Positions 22,282-34,864 of a stretch of 64,000 bases of DNA are shown here, piece by piece (position 1 is the stretch's first letter; each line of letters begins with the position of its first letter). The notes under the pieces are model-generated. The model saw nothing but the letters and a program-made list of their open reading frames with translations. It did not search any database and was not told the DNA's origin. The DNA comes from Amblyomma americanum. Lineage: Eukaryota; Arthropoda; Arachnida; Ixodida; Ixodidae. The stretch covers positions 159,051,099 through 159,115,098 of the forward strand of contig NC_135502.1 in assembly GCF_052857255.1 (NCBI RefSeq), written 5' to 3'. Made by a program: the position numbers and the translations under genes.

Positions 22282-25041
22282 CTTTTGCAAATGTAAATGC
22301 GAGAAGTATACTTTATAAACTTGAGTCACTAGAATCTCTTCTTATCGGCCTCGAACCTGACTTCATAGCGATTACAGAAACTTGGCTCACTGGCGATATC
22401 AGTGACAAAGAAATTGCCCCACCAAACTATGCTATCGTGCGCAAAGACAGGATAACACGTGGAGGAGGAGTGGCTATACTAATAAACAAAAAAATTCCCT
22501 TAGAAATCTTACCAGAAGTTGAGGGTGCCGAGGCACTCTTTTGTAAGTTGTTATTTGGAACGAACACTGTCACTGTAGGTTGTGTTTACCACAGTCCTTC
22601 GGCAGATCAGCCTGCATTGGTCTCGCTGTATGAATATATGCAACAATATGTTCAAAAATCCAGACTGATCCTTCTTGGGGACTTCAACCTACCAGATATA
22701 GATTGGCAAAGCATGTCGTACCGCTCACCGTGTTCTGAAACTCTTTTTGATATTATGTTTAGTTTTGACTTGTTCCAAGTTATCAACGAGCCTACACGTG
22801 TTCAAGGTAGTGCATCTAACATTCTTGACCTCATCTTCTTCAGCAATCACTTTGCGATCGATCAAACCAACTTAGCAGTCCTCGATGGCATATTAGATCA
22901 TAAGCTAACATTGTGCACCACACCCATTCAAGCAACAGCAGCTCGTACTATCTCGAAAACTACTTACCCAGACTTCACAAACGCTGATGATTCAAGCATA
23001 CTTAATTACCTGATTTCGGAGTACGAATCGTTTGAAGAACTCGCTAATTACCAAGGTACAAATATAGATACGCTGTGGGGAAGCTTCAAGGCCATTGTAT
23101 CGCACTGCATCAAAAACTTTGTACCATTGAAGACCAAACGAACAAATACGCGTAACCCTTGGATAACACGCGATATCATTCATGGGAAACGCAAAGTAAA
23201 ACGACTAAGGAAATCACTAAAATCAAAAAATGACTCTCAGGTAAAACATAAGCTCGCGAACGCCATCCGTGAAATGAAAGCAAAAATTATGGCAGCGAAA
23301 ACAAACTACTTCTCAGTTACGCTTCCTAATTGTTTAAAACACTCCCCTGGAAAATTTTGGAAATACCTCAGCCCCAAAACACAAGAAGACACCTTCAATT
23401 GGCAAGGACAAAATCAAAATTTTTGCAAATTCCTTAAATACATACTTCCAATCTGTGTTCACAGTTGACGATGGCTGCACACCGGAGAGTATTCAGCGCA
23501 TTCAAACACCGCTAGACATGCCAACAATAACTGAGACAGGCGTGCTCAACCTACTATTATCAATAGACACAAAAAAAGCAAATGGTCCTGATAATATTCC
23601 AAACACTTTTTTGCAAAGATATGCTGAAGTCAACGCGAAATATTTACATTTATTGTTCAATAAATCTTTATCAACCTGTAGTCTAGCTAATGAATGGAAA
23701 ATAGCGAAAGTTATTCCTATACACAAAACAAGAAGCAAAGATGACGTTTCAAATTATAGACCAATATCACTAACGTGCACGGTAGGAAAATTATTGGAAC
23801 ACATCATACTAAAGCATATCACCAGTTATGTTAAGCAAGAAAACATTTTATCGCCTGTTCAACATGGATTTCGAAGGGGACTTTCAACTATCACCCAATT
23901 ACTCGAACTAACACATGATTTGTTCCAGAGCATTGATAACCAAAAGCAAGTTGACTTGATTGCACTTGATTTCTCTAAGGCGTTTGACAGAGTAAGCCAT
24001 AAAAAACTAATTCGCAAACTTAGATCAACTTTAGGTAACGGCCCTATTATCAACTGGATCGAGGACTACTTAACTAACCGATCTCAGTATGTTGTAGTTA
24101 ACAATGAAATTTCTTCTACTGCGCTCGTTACGTCGGGAGTACCCCAAGGGTGCGTCCTTGCTCCACTTTTATTTCTTATCTTCATTTTTGATCTGCCCAC
24201 TAACATACAAGTTAAAATTAAACTTTTTGCCGATGACTGCATACTTTACAACGAAATTAACACTGTAAATGACCACGATGATTTAAAGAGCGCCCTTCAT
24301 GAAGTGGTAATATGGTGTCACAAATGGCAAATGGAATTGAACATTTAAAAAACAGCCTTCTTATGTGTAACCCGTAAAAAACAAAGGTCCAAATATGTGT
24401 ACAGCATCAATAACATACCGCTCACCCGAGTTCACGAACACAAATACCTTGGATTAATCATTTCACATGATCTAAGATGGGAATCACATATTAACAGTAT
24501 AGTTTCATCTGCTTTAAAACGATTGTTCTTCCTTAGAAGACGGCTTCGAGAAGCGCCACCGGAGACCAAACGCTTAGCATATAACACATTTATACGATCA
24601 GTTCTCGAATATGGAAACACGATTTGGTTTCCCTACACACAACAGCTCATTAACAAACTAGAAAGAGTACAGAGAAAGGAAATTAGATTTATCTTTAACA
24701 AATACAGGACCAGTGATTCACCATCCCAACTACTAAACCAAGCATGTATTCTTACTTTACAGAAACTCGCCAGACTAGCACGACTAAAATTATTCTTCCA
24801 ATTAGTTCATAACTCGTTAAACATAGATACTTCGTTATATATATCTGTAGATGAATCGAGACCATCCCGGCATAAGCACCCATTAACCCTTAGAGAGTAC
24901 GCATTCCGAACCGACTGTTTCAGATATTCATTTTTTCCGCTTGCCATAAAAGATTGGAATAGTTTGAACCCCTCTATCACTACTAATACATCTTTGCAGA
25001 AATTTGTAACTCTGGTAGAAGAACAGTTGCGCGATAATTAA
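22256..25041 (+). pseudogene. LINE ORF2: APE endonuclease and reverse transcriptase, broken
   Basis: The endonuclease occupies 22280-22960: FANVNARSI, DFIAITETWL, RGGGVAILI, ILLGDFNLPDIDW, ILDLIFFSN and ILDHKL. The frame then shifts by one base near 23405. The RT frame (about 23405-24345) has PDNIPNTFL, NYRPISLTCTVGK, FRRGLSTITQ, ALDFSKAFDRVSH, SGVPQGCVLAPLLF and LFADDCILY. A TAA at 24346-24348 interrupts the frame, which continues in the same register through YLGLIISHDLRWESHI, VLEYGNTIWFP and the C-terminal FFPLAIKDWNSL to 25041. All catalytic motifs are readable; the two lesions make this copy non-autonomous. An ATG at 22188 in the endonuclease frame overlaps ORF1. Confidence 0.85.
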
Positions 25042-25354
25042 AATAGATAAATAAATAATAATTAAACAAGTACAACAGACCGCTCGTATCACTGCATATA
25101 ACAGCATCTGTATGAACATACTACTTACAATGTATAAAATCGCACCCTTTTCTGTGAAATATACTCTTTCGTTATGTGTTTTATTTTCTGCTATCTGTGT
25201 TTTTTTCCATACTCATGTAATTACTTGCAAACAACAGTGTTCTTAATATATACCATTCCATTTGTATTCGCTTTGTACCTTCTTACTATGTGCCCGTCCT
25301 GTAAAAATCCCAATGGGATTGACAGTATCTGAAATAAATAAATATGAAATTCGT

Positions 25355-26640
25355 CACGTTCTCGCTATATTAACCAACATCGTCTTCAGAGAGCGTTACT
25401 GCACATCTCGACGATTCTGGCTCCCCGAAGTCTTCGTCTCTCGCCAGAAAAGAGCGTTACCATGCCCTTTACAGGAAAAGCGATGACTTGACATCCGCTG
25501 CTTCTAGGTGGACGATCACGACCTTATGTACGATCAGAGCGATTCCTAGGTGCTGTGACAGACAGTAACCTCTCATGGTCACCTTAGATAAAAACATTCC
25601 GCGAGAGGATCACTGCAGTATCGCAAGTTTTCAGGTTCATGGCGGGAACATGGTGGGAAAGCAAGTGCCGATCAATGGTTCGGCTTGAAAAAGGCCACGT
25701 TGAAGGATCCTTGCGCTACAATCTAACAGTGCTTCCAAGATTATATCCAACAAGCAAAACAATTCTCGTGGCTGCGTGGAACAACTGCCTGGGGATATGC
25801 CTTGGCCTCCCGAAGGGTTCCTCTGCATCAGAAACAGTAGCGGAAGGTCGTTTGGGTAGAAGTCAATGAGTATTACTCCCTTATAACAGTAGCGGAGGCA
25901 GGCTGTCTCCCGCTAAGTTTGAATGCCACCCAGGAAACTATGCGTAGCCATCCCCATCACGTCCTGCAGGGGACGAAGCACTCGCTACGCCGTGTACACC
26001 GAACTCACTGCCATTCTGGCTTTGGCAAAGCTGTGCAGCTCCTGCCTCTCCCTACCTTTCATTAGCCACAGAAACTACCACCTCGCCCCGTTCCCCATTT
26101 CGCTCTCGCTTCTAAAGGTGAAGCAGTTTGTTCCAGGTGTGAATGCAAAGAGCCGCATGCCACAGGCAGCGCTTATGCAAGCTACTCTCGCGTACTTAAT
26201 TAAGCAAGGAGTACACGCAGCATAAACACATCTTCGCGGACGGTTCAATTACGCAAGAAACATCCTGTTGCGTTTATGCGCCCTTTATTACCGGCTGCAG
26301 CGCAAGACATTCTCTACGACAGCTGAACTTCACGGCATTACAGAAGCTGTTTCCTATATCCTGCGCCGAACCCCGGGCAGATGGGTTATCTTTACCAACT
26401 CCACACCATATCTACAGATCCTGCCCAACCTGCTGAAAAAAAACAAACATTGCCGGTTTCCCTTGACATCAGATATCTACATCAATTGCCTCTTTCCGCA
26501 AGCCACTGCATAGCATCTCAGTGGATACCAGCACACTGTGGCATTCTAGGCAATGAAAAACAAAAGAAATCTAAGGTTTCACAAAAACACTTCCTGTCCA
26601 GTAGAAGGCTCATAGTCGAAAGAAAGGAATAGCGCCGACC
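25355..26640 (+). pseudogene. I-like LINE ORF2, 3' part: RT end and RNase H
   Basis: Continues the protein cut at 20550: RLQRALLHI, SLRLSPEKS, MPFTGKAMT, then RFLGAVTDSNLSWSP, then the post-RT region (VFRFMAGTWWESKCRSM, LRYNLTVLPRLYPTSKT, CLGICLGLPKG). An RNase H domain follows: FADGSIT (first Asp), TTAELHGITEA (Glu), WVIFTNSTPYL (the expected Asp of TDS is Asn here) and SQWIPAHCGILGNE (His). Several frameshifts and stops are present. RNase H in a LINE points to the I superfamily. Confidence 0.78.
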
Positions 26641-26789
26641 AAAAAGGTAGTTAAAAGATGTTAATGACGGTACGGAGGCCTTGTTCACTGAGCTATTTGT
26701 TATGTTAGCCATCTTGCGCATGCAGGCGGCAGATTACCCTGGTTGCGATTTAGGGTCTTGTCAATAGGCTGGATCATCAATGACTCCAG

Positions 26790-27115
26790 ATATCAGCGTG
26801 ACAGACAATTCTTTTCTCTTCCAATAAAAGCTGCTTGTTCCCAGGCAATCATGTGTGTCGATGCGTCCACGTGTTCCGCAAGTGCGTTCGAAGCAACTTT
26901 CTTGTTTTTCTCGTCGTTCTCGTCATCCCTCAAACATCTTTCGAAGTTTCCGACCTCGCCAATGTGCCAGTAGTCGTGGCCAGCGGAGGTAATTTTATAC
27001 ACTACATCAGGAAATTTTTCTTTCTTCAGTTGGGCCTTTACGGTCACCAGCTCGCTCCTCAACTTGCATGCTATATACTGCCACGAATCTGCCGCTTTTT
27101 CACTTTGTGGATTCA
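26790..27115 (-). pseudogene. Penelope-like element, GIY-YIG fragment
   Basis: Minus-strand frame reading VVYKITSAGHDYWHIGEVGN, then FERCLRDDENDEKNKKVASN, then ALAEHVDASTHMI and FIGREKNCLSR. The spacing of VVYKI...YIGE..N...R...H and the downstream N.LAEH..... H.I matches the GIY-YIG endonuclease of Penelope-like elements. YIGE is changed to HIGE and the following RLRDH is altered, so it is probably inactive. The RT domain is absent. It abuts a LINE tail on the other strand at about 27115. Confidence 0.72.
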
Positions 27116-27860
27116 ATACAAGTTTTGTCCGCGGAACGCGACAGAGGAGGTTTGAACCTACCCTCCTGGCAGGCAACAGCGCGAGCTTTCGCCACCAAAG
27201 CTGTTCTTGACCTGCTGGCGGCCCAGGCGTACAGTGGTCCATCACTAGTCCTGTATTGGTTGGGTACCGGGAGTCGGCTCTTCCTAACCCAGCGACACAC
27301 GGGACCTCTGGCAGAGCAACCTATGCGCTTTTACAAAGTGGCAACTGACTTTTTTCGTTTCTGGCCACGCCAGTTCCCGGACGCGGATATACGCGAAACA
27401 CCAGTGGCACGTGTTAGTGCGGCGGTTGCTGTGTTAGAGCTCAGTGCTGGCCAGGTAGAAAAAACATCTAGAAAGTGGCAGTCTTTCGTTTCGAGCCCGT
27501 TGCCAAAAGAAGTACACGACTTCGAATGGCGTCGCCGTTGGCAAGTACTGCCGACGAGGGAGCATCTCGCAAGATGAGGCGTCGTACCAAATGCGCGCTG
27601 CACCAATTGCGGCGCTGTTTAGACACGCGGCACGCCCTGGAAGTCTGCGTCGTAACACGTACTTTGTGGCTTCTGATCTACAGGATGTTTGGGTGCGCCC
27701 ACGCCAGCGCAACTCGCGAAGGCGCTCAATGTTTGAGCGCCTCGTGATCACAATAGTGATGTACGTGCTTTGGAAGCGACGTAACTTGGCTGAAGTGCGT
27801 GGAAGACGGCAACGCGCCACGTTTCCGCTCTTGAGGAGCGTGCGCCTCATTGTGTAGGAA
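27116..27860 (+). pseudogene. LINE ORF2 C-terminal fragment
   Basis: The tail of a LINE polymerase after the RT domain. RGGLNLPSWQATARAFATKA and PLAEQPMRFYKVATDFFRFW are followed by VHDFEWRRRWQVLPTREHLA, then a frame change and the zinc-ribbon-like end (GVVPNARCTNCGA, in another frame). The FEWRR.W.VLPTR..L motif precedes a CxxC zinc-binding end in many arthropod LINEs. The N-terminal domains are missing, consistent with 5' truncation. Confidence 0.65.
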
Positions 27861-28125
27861 TTCCTAGAAGAAGAGCTGACAGTAGGCGGCGAAGCGCTGT
27901 TCTTGCGGCGTTGGTCAACCCAGTTTATTTCCTTACATGGGAACAGAGTCGTGCTCCCACCCATGCAGTACTAGATAATATTCGGTGCGTATGCCCTGAG
28001 TTTATCGTGGTAACAGGCACCGTCCCCTTACCTATTTATGCCTATATATGGGAACAAGTGTAGTACGCAGATGGTAACTTCCCCCGCACTTGCCGCTCAC
28101 TCCACCCTTCTCCTTTGCCTTACCA
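27861..28125. other. Probable LINE 3' UTR
   Basis: Non-coding sequence following the LINE tail and leading into the 207-bp dimer. No separate feature recognised. Confidence 0.4.
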
Positions 28126-28530
28126 CAGCGTACTGAGATGTACGTTGAATTTGGAAAGAGTCTGTGCCATGGTATTTACTGTACACAGATTTTTTGACCT
28201 GTTCGGTACCTGTTTCTGTTCAAATTGGTAACTTCTTCGCCCATTTCTTTGCACCTGCTGTTTCGAGATTACCTCATGTACTATTCGGGTGTAATTATTG
28301 TCTGGTGTACAAATAAATTCTTTTTGTTACCAGCGCGTACTGATATGCATGTTGGATTTGGAAACAGGCCGTGCAATGGTATTTACTGTACATAGATGTT
28401 TGGCCTGTTCGGTACCTGTTCCTTTCTGCCCGAATTGGTGACTGCTTCGCCGATTTTTTGCACTTGTTCTTTCGAGATTACCTTATCTACTATTCGGGTT
28501 TAATTATTGTCTGGTGTACTAATAAATTGT
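28126..28530 (+). repeat. 207-bp tandem dimer
   Basis: Two diverged copies. GGTATTTACTGTAC at 28171 and 28378 (207 bp apart), CCTGTTCGGTACCTGTT, TTTCGAGATTACCT and TAATTATTGTCTGGTGTAC recur in order, and each copy ends in an AATAAATT polyadenylation-like signal. It is most simply the 3' UTR of the LINE whose coding tail ends at 27860. Confidence 0.85.
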
Positions 28531-28549
28531 CTATGTTAGCATGTCGTGT

Positions 28550-29515
28550 TTGTATAGATCTAGCGTGGTTCCCTTACGATAAACACGAGGCAGTACTGCC
28601 ATTTGAGGCCAGCTAGGACCGTGTCCATCATTCTTTTAAAGGTGGCTGGAGCGGAACACAAGCCGCAGGATAGCACCTAGGCTCATAAACCCCGTCGGGA
28701 GTAACGAACGCTGTCTACTCGCGGTCCCGTTCATGAACCTCAATCTGCGAGCTCCCACTGTGGAGTAAAAAGAGGAAAAGTAGCGGGAATGACGTTACCG
28801 GTCGAAAAAGTCATCGAGTCGCGTTAACGAGAATACGTTCTTTTTGCTAATTTTGTTATGTCTTCGATAGCCGACACCAAATATGAGTGTCCCGTCTTTT
28901 TTGACGAGCAGCACAACGGGCGAAGCCCACGTGCTTCTACACGGCTGTGTGACACCATCCTGGAGCATTTTGTCAACCTACAGCCTTATTGCATCACGTT
29001 CTTTCGCCGACACTCGATAGGGGTGTTGACGGATAAGTCATTTATTGTCATCAACTATGATGTTATGTTTCGTTATGGACGCCTGCTTGAGCTTACAGGC
29101 GGTTGCAAAGCATTCAGGGATGGTTTGCAGGCATCTGTGCTTATCAGTGTTCAAATTAGGATTCACGTCCGCTTTATATGCTCTACCAGGTCTCCCTGGA
29201 AGGGAATCTTTGTATGTTGACAACAGGCAGTTGGCGGGCTCGCTTATTTGTTCGGAATAGGAGATGGCTATATTTTTCAGGAAGTGGCCTGTATACGGAG
29301 CTAAAGTTCGAGACAAGAAGCTGAGTTCGCTGGGCGTGCAGGGCAAAGAAGCTCCGAGCGAATGCAGACTTGTTGGCTGGGCAGTAACGACAAGTTTACT
29401 TCTGCGACGCCGTTGGTGCTCGGCGAAATGGAGCGTCAAGCAGAGGCGGCTCTAAGCGTCGGAAGGTGGTGGACGATCGTGTTTAAGGGCCAAGTCTGCG
29501 AGCGGAGCTGACCGA
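28550..29515 (-). pseudogene. Gypsy-type LTR retrotransposon pol fragment
   Basis: Minus strand. The region near 29030-29150 encodes RCLQTIPECF and ASITKHNIIVDDN, matching the start of Gypsy RT (compare RCLESVIQSF and TPLTRHRIIVDAN in the element at 43497). The region near 28560-28680 corresponds to the stretch around the RT palm (MDTVLAGLKW). The frame is broken repeatedly. No LTR was found. The fragment's upstream side runs straight into the tetranucleotide array at 29521. Confidence 0.65.
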
Positions 29516-29517
29516 CG

Positions 29518-29520
<3 letters not shown>

Positions 29521-29548
<28 letters not shown>
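29521..29548. repeat. (CTGC)7 tract
   Basis: Seven CTGC units directly before the CTAC array and in the same register. A single G-to-A transition per unit converts one into the other. Confidence 0.97.
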
Positions 29549-29550
<2 letters not shown>

Positions 29551-32500
29551 ACCTACCTACCTACCTACCTACCTACCTACCTACCTACCTACCTACCTAC
29601 CTACCTACCTACCTACCTACCTACCTACCTACCTACCTACCTACCTACCTACCTACCTACCTACCTACCTACCTACCTACCTACCTACCTACCTACCTAC
29701 CTACCTACCTACCTACCTACCTACCTACCTACCTACCTACCTACCTACCTACCTACCTACCTACCTACCTACCTACCTACCTACCTACCTACCTACCTAC
29801 CTACCTACCTACCTACCTACCTACCTACCTACCTACCTACCTACCTACCTACCTACCTACCTACCTACCTACCTACCTACCTACCTACCTACCTACCTAC
29901 CTACCTACCTACCTACCTACCTACCTACCTACCTACCTACCTACCTACCTACCTACCTACCTACCTACCTACCTACCTACCTACCTACCTACCTACCTAC
30001 CTACCTACCTACCTACCTACCTACCTACCTACCTACCTACCTACCTACCTACCTACCTACCTACCTACCTACCTACCTACCTACCTACCTACCTACCTAC
30101 CTACCTACCTACCTACCTACCTACCTACCTACCTACCTACCTACCTACCTACCTACCTACCTACCTACCTACCTACCTACCTACCTACCTACCTACCTAC
30201 CTACCTACCTACCTACCTACCTACCTACCTACCTACCTACCTACCTACCTACCTACCTACCTACCTACCTACCTACCTACCTACCTACCTACCTACCTAC
30301 CTACCTACCTACCTACCTACCTACCTACCTACCTACCTACCTACCTACCTACCTACCTACCTACCTACCTACCTACCTACCTACCTACCTACCTACCTAC
30401 CTACCTACCTACCTACCTACCTACCTACCTACCTACCTACCTACCTACCTACCTACCTACCTACCTACCTACCTACCTACCTACCTACCTACCTACCTAC
30501 CTACCTACCTACCTACCTACCTACCTACCTACCTACCTACCTACCTACCTACCTACCTACCTACCTACCTACCTACCTACCTACCTACCTACCTACCTAC
30601 CTACCTACCTACCTACCTACCTACCTACCTACCTACCTACCTACCTACCTACCTACCTACCTACCTACCTACCTACCTACCTACCTACCTACCTACCTAC
30701 CTACCTACCTACCTACCTACCTACCTACCTACCTACCTACCTACCTACCTACCTACCTACCTACCTACCTACCTACCTACCTACCTACCTACCTACCTAC
30801 CTACCTACCTACCTACCTACCTACCTACCTACCTACCTACCTACCTACCTACCTACCTACCTACCTACCTACCTACCTACCTACCTACCTACCTACCTAC
30901 CTACCTACCTACCTACCTACCTACCTACCTACCTACCTACCTACCTACCTACCTACCTACCTACCTACCTACCTACCTACCTACCTACCTACCTACCTAC
31001 CTACCTACCTACCTACCTACCTACCTACCTACCTACCTACCTACCTACCTACCTACCTACCTACCTACCTACCTACCTACCTACCTACCTACCTACCTAC
31101 CTACCTACCTACCTACCTACCTACCTACCTACCTACCTACCTACCTACCTACCTACCTACCTACCTACCTACCTACCTACCTACCTACCTACCTACCTAC
31201 CTACCTACCTACCTACCTACCTACCTACCTACCTACCTACCTACCTACCTACCTACCTACCTACCTACCTACCTACCTACCTACCTACCTACCTACCTAC
31301 CTACCTACCTACCTACCTACCTACCTACCTACCTACCTACCTACCTACCTACCTACCTACCTACCTACCTACCTACCTACCTACCTACCTACCTACCTAC
31401 CTACCTACCTACCTACCTACCTACCTACCTACCTACCTACCTACCTACCTACCTACCTACCTACCTACCTACCTACCTACCTACCTACCTACCTACCTAC
31501 CTACCTACCTACCTACCTACCTACCTACCTACCTACCTACCTACCTACCTACCTACCTACCTACCTACCTACCTACCTACCTACCTACCTACCTACCTAC
31601 CTACCTACCTACCTACCTACCTACCTACCTACCTACCTACCTACCTACCTACCTACCTACCTACCTACCTACCTACCTACCTACCTACCTACCTACCTAC
31701 CTACCTACCTACCTACCTACCTACCTACCTACCTACCTACCTACCTACCTACCTACCTACCTACCTACCTACCTACCTACCTACCTACCTACCTACCTAC
31801 CTACCTACCTACCTACCTACCTACCTACCTACCTACCTACCTACCTACCTACCTACCTACCTACCTACCTACCTACCTACCTACCTACCTACCTACCTAC
31901 CTACCTACCTACCTACCTACCTACCTACCTACCTACCTACCTACCTACCTACCTACCTACCTACCTACCTACCTACCTACCTACCTACCTACCTACCTAC
32001 CTACCTACCTACCTACCTACCTACCTACCTACCTACCTACCTACCTACCTACCTACCTACCTACCTACCTACCTACCTACCTACCTACCTACCTACCTAC
32101 CTACCTACCTACCTACCTACCTACCTACCTACCTACCTACCTACCTACCTACCTACCTACCTACCTACCTACCTACCTACCTACCTACCTACCTACCTAC
32201 CTACCTACCTACCTACCTACCTACCTACCTACCTACCTACCTACCTACCTACCTACCTACCTACCTACCTACCTACCTACCTACCTACCTACCTACCTAC
32301 CTACCTACCTACCTACCTACCTACCTACCTACCTACCTACCTACCTACCTACCTACCTACCTACCTACCTACCTACCTACCTACCTACCTACCTACCTAC
32401 CTACCTACCTACCTACCTACCTACCTACCTACCTACCTACCTACCTACCTACCTACCTACCTACCTACCTACCTACCTACCTACCTACCTACCTACCTAC

Positions 32501-34007
32501 CTACCTACCTACCTACCTACCTACCTACCTACCTACCTACCTACCTACCTACCTACCTACCTACCTACCTACCTACCTACCTACCTACCTACCTACCTAC
32601 CTACCTACCTACCTACCTACCTACCTACCTACCTACCTACCTACCTACCTACCTACCTACCTACCTACCTACCTACCTACCTACCTACCTACCTACCTAC
32701 CTACCTACCTACCTACCTACCTACCTACCTACCTACCTACCTACCTACCTACCTACCTACCTACCTACCTACCTACCTACCTACCTACCTACCTACCTAC
32801 CTACCTACCTACCTACCTACCTACCTACCTACCTACCTACCTACCTACCTACCTACCTACCTACCTACCTACCTACCTACCTACCTACCTACCTACCTAC
32901 CTACCTACCTACCTACCTACCTACCTACCTACCTACCTACCTACCTACCTACCTACCTACCTACCTACCTACCTACCTACCTACCTACCTACCTACCTAC
33001 CTACCTACCTACCTACCTACCTACCTACCTACCTACCTACCTACCTACCTACCTACCTACCTACCTACCTACCTACCTACCTACCTACCTACCTACCTAC
33101 CTACCTACCTACCTACCTACCTACCTACCTACCTACCTACCTACCTACCTACCTACCTACCTACCTACCTACCTACCTACCTACCTACCTACCTACCTAC
33201 CTACCTACCTACCTACCTACCTACCTACCTACCTACCTACCTACCTACCTACCTACCTACCTACCTACCTACCTACCTACCTACCTACCTACCTACCTAC
33301 CTACCTACCTACCTACCTACCTACCTACCTACCTACCTACCTACCTACCTACCTACCTACCTACCTACCTACCTACCTACCTACCTACCTACCTACCTAC
33401 CTACCTACCTACCTACCTACCTACCTACCTACCTACCTACCTACCTACCTACCTACCTACCTACCTACCTACCTACCTACCTACCTACCTACCTACCTAC
33501 CTACCTACCTACCTACCTACCTACCTACCTACCTACCTACCTACCTACCTACCTACCTACCTACCTACCTACCTACCTACCTACCTACCTACCTACCTAC
33601 CTACCTACCTACCTACCTACCTACCTACCTACCTACCTACCTACCTACCTACCTACCTACCTACCTACCTACCTACCTACCTACCTACCTACCTACCTAC
33701 CTACCTACCTACCTACCTACCTACCTACCTACCTACCTACCTACCTACCTACCTACCTACCTACCTACCTACCTACCTACCTACCTACCTACCTACCTAC
33801 CTACCTACCTACCTACCTACCTACCTACCTACCTACCTACCTACCTACCTACCTACCTACCTACCTACCTACCTACCTACCTACCTACCTACCTACCTAC
33901 CTACCTACCTACCTACCTACCTACCTACCTACCTACCTACCTACCTACCTACCTACCTACCTACCTACCTACCTACCTACCTACCTACCTACCTACCTAC
34001 CTACCTA
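29549..34007. repeat. (CTAC)n perfect tetranucleotide array, 4,459 bp
   Basis: About 1,115 CTAC units with no substitution or register shift visible from the first to the last. It ends CTACCTA before TTACATTACTC. All three frames on each strand are simple repeats and no ORF is meaningful. Real arrays of this size usually carry variants, so either recent expansion or assembly or consensus polishing must explain the purity. Confidence 0.97.
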
Positions 34008-34864
34008 TTACATTACTCACTGGGCACGGTCGATACCCTTTCTACTTTAAAAAAAAATTGGCTTATCTCGTTCTTCAGAGTGCTCTTGCGATTTATTGTG
34101 CGAAGATGTCAGTCATTCCTTCCGGAATTGCTCCCTTACTGCTCCTTTTGTTTACCATTCAAAGTCTCTCTGCTCATTTGACATTACACTCTCTACTTAA
34201 CCCTCTTTTTTGAATAACCCTGCTGCTTTTGCTGTTCTGATTCAAATGGTTCATCTCATCAGCAGCACAATTCCTACCCATTCCCGATGAGTACCTTCGT
34301 CACTATCATTTTTCCTGCGTAACCTCTGTACAGAGAAGTGCTCTGTGTTCCTTTGCTGGACAAGGATGCATCTCTCTGTGGTCTGACACTGTGTTTTGGA
34401 TCAGCTGTGCCTGTGACTTTATTTGTGCTGACATTTTCTGTGACTTAATCTGTGCTTCTGGCTGTCTGTGGTGTCTGCACCTACTGTGCCTGTGATTTTA
34501 CCTGTGCTTCTGACTGTCTGTGGTGTCTGGACCAACTGTGTTTGAGTCTTTATCTGTGCTGACATTCTCTGTGATATTAACTGTGCTTCGGTCCGTTCCG
34601 TGCCTTTGGGGTTTAGGTTTTTTTGTTTGTTTTTTGTGCCTATTTTCAAACTTTTCTCCTCAAATTAAGTTTTTTAGCGTTTAGCTTCTTTTCTTTTTTA
34701 TTGGCATTAAGCCCGGTAAAGCGTTGCTGGTCCAGGCTCCCTTTCTTTTTCATTTATGCTATTTTTTGCGTTTTTTCTGAGAGGACCAATAAAAAGGTAA
34801 AAGGGACCGATGGCTGCCCCGAGGTCGCCATTCTTGTTTTTCCCGCCGTGGACTAGAAGAATGC
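34008..34864. repeat. Spacer with a 52-bp minisatellite
   Basis: Between the tetranucleotide array and the Gypsy gag fragment. CTGTCTGTGGTGTCTG occurs at 34462 and 34514, 52 bp apart, in a CTGTG-rich stretch (about 34404-34590) with CTGACATT(T/C)TCTGTGA at both edges. The rest is pyrimidine-rich and shows no gene; the small open frames on both strands only translate the repeat or T-rich sequence. Confidence 0.6.

Larger units (their letters stand above)
20551..25347 (+). mobile_element. CR1-group LINE with 5' tandem monomers, nearly full length
   Basis: Order: 306-bp monomers (20551-21375), short leader, ORF1 with 2A motif (21475-22281), ORF2 endonuclease and RT (22256-25041), and a 3' UTR ending CTGAAATAAATAAATA. 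It interrupts an older I-like LINE. ORF1 is intact; ORF2 has one frameshift and one nonsense codon. The clade (CR1, L2 or Crack-like) is suggested by the 2A motif, the coiled coil-RRM ORF1 and the APE-type endonuclease, but not proven. No clear target duplication was found. Confidence 0.82.

Noticed and set aside
29549..34007. Endless open frames of the CTAC array
   Set aside because: Pure tetranucleotide repeat; frames are trivial.
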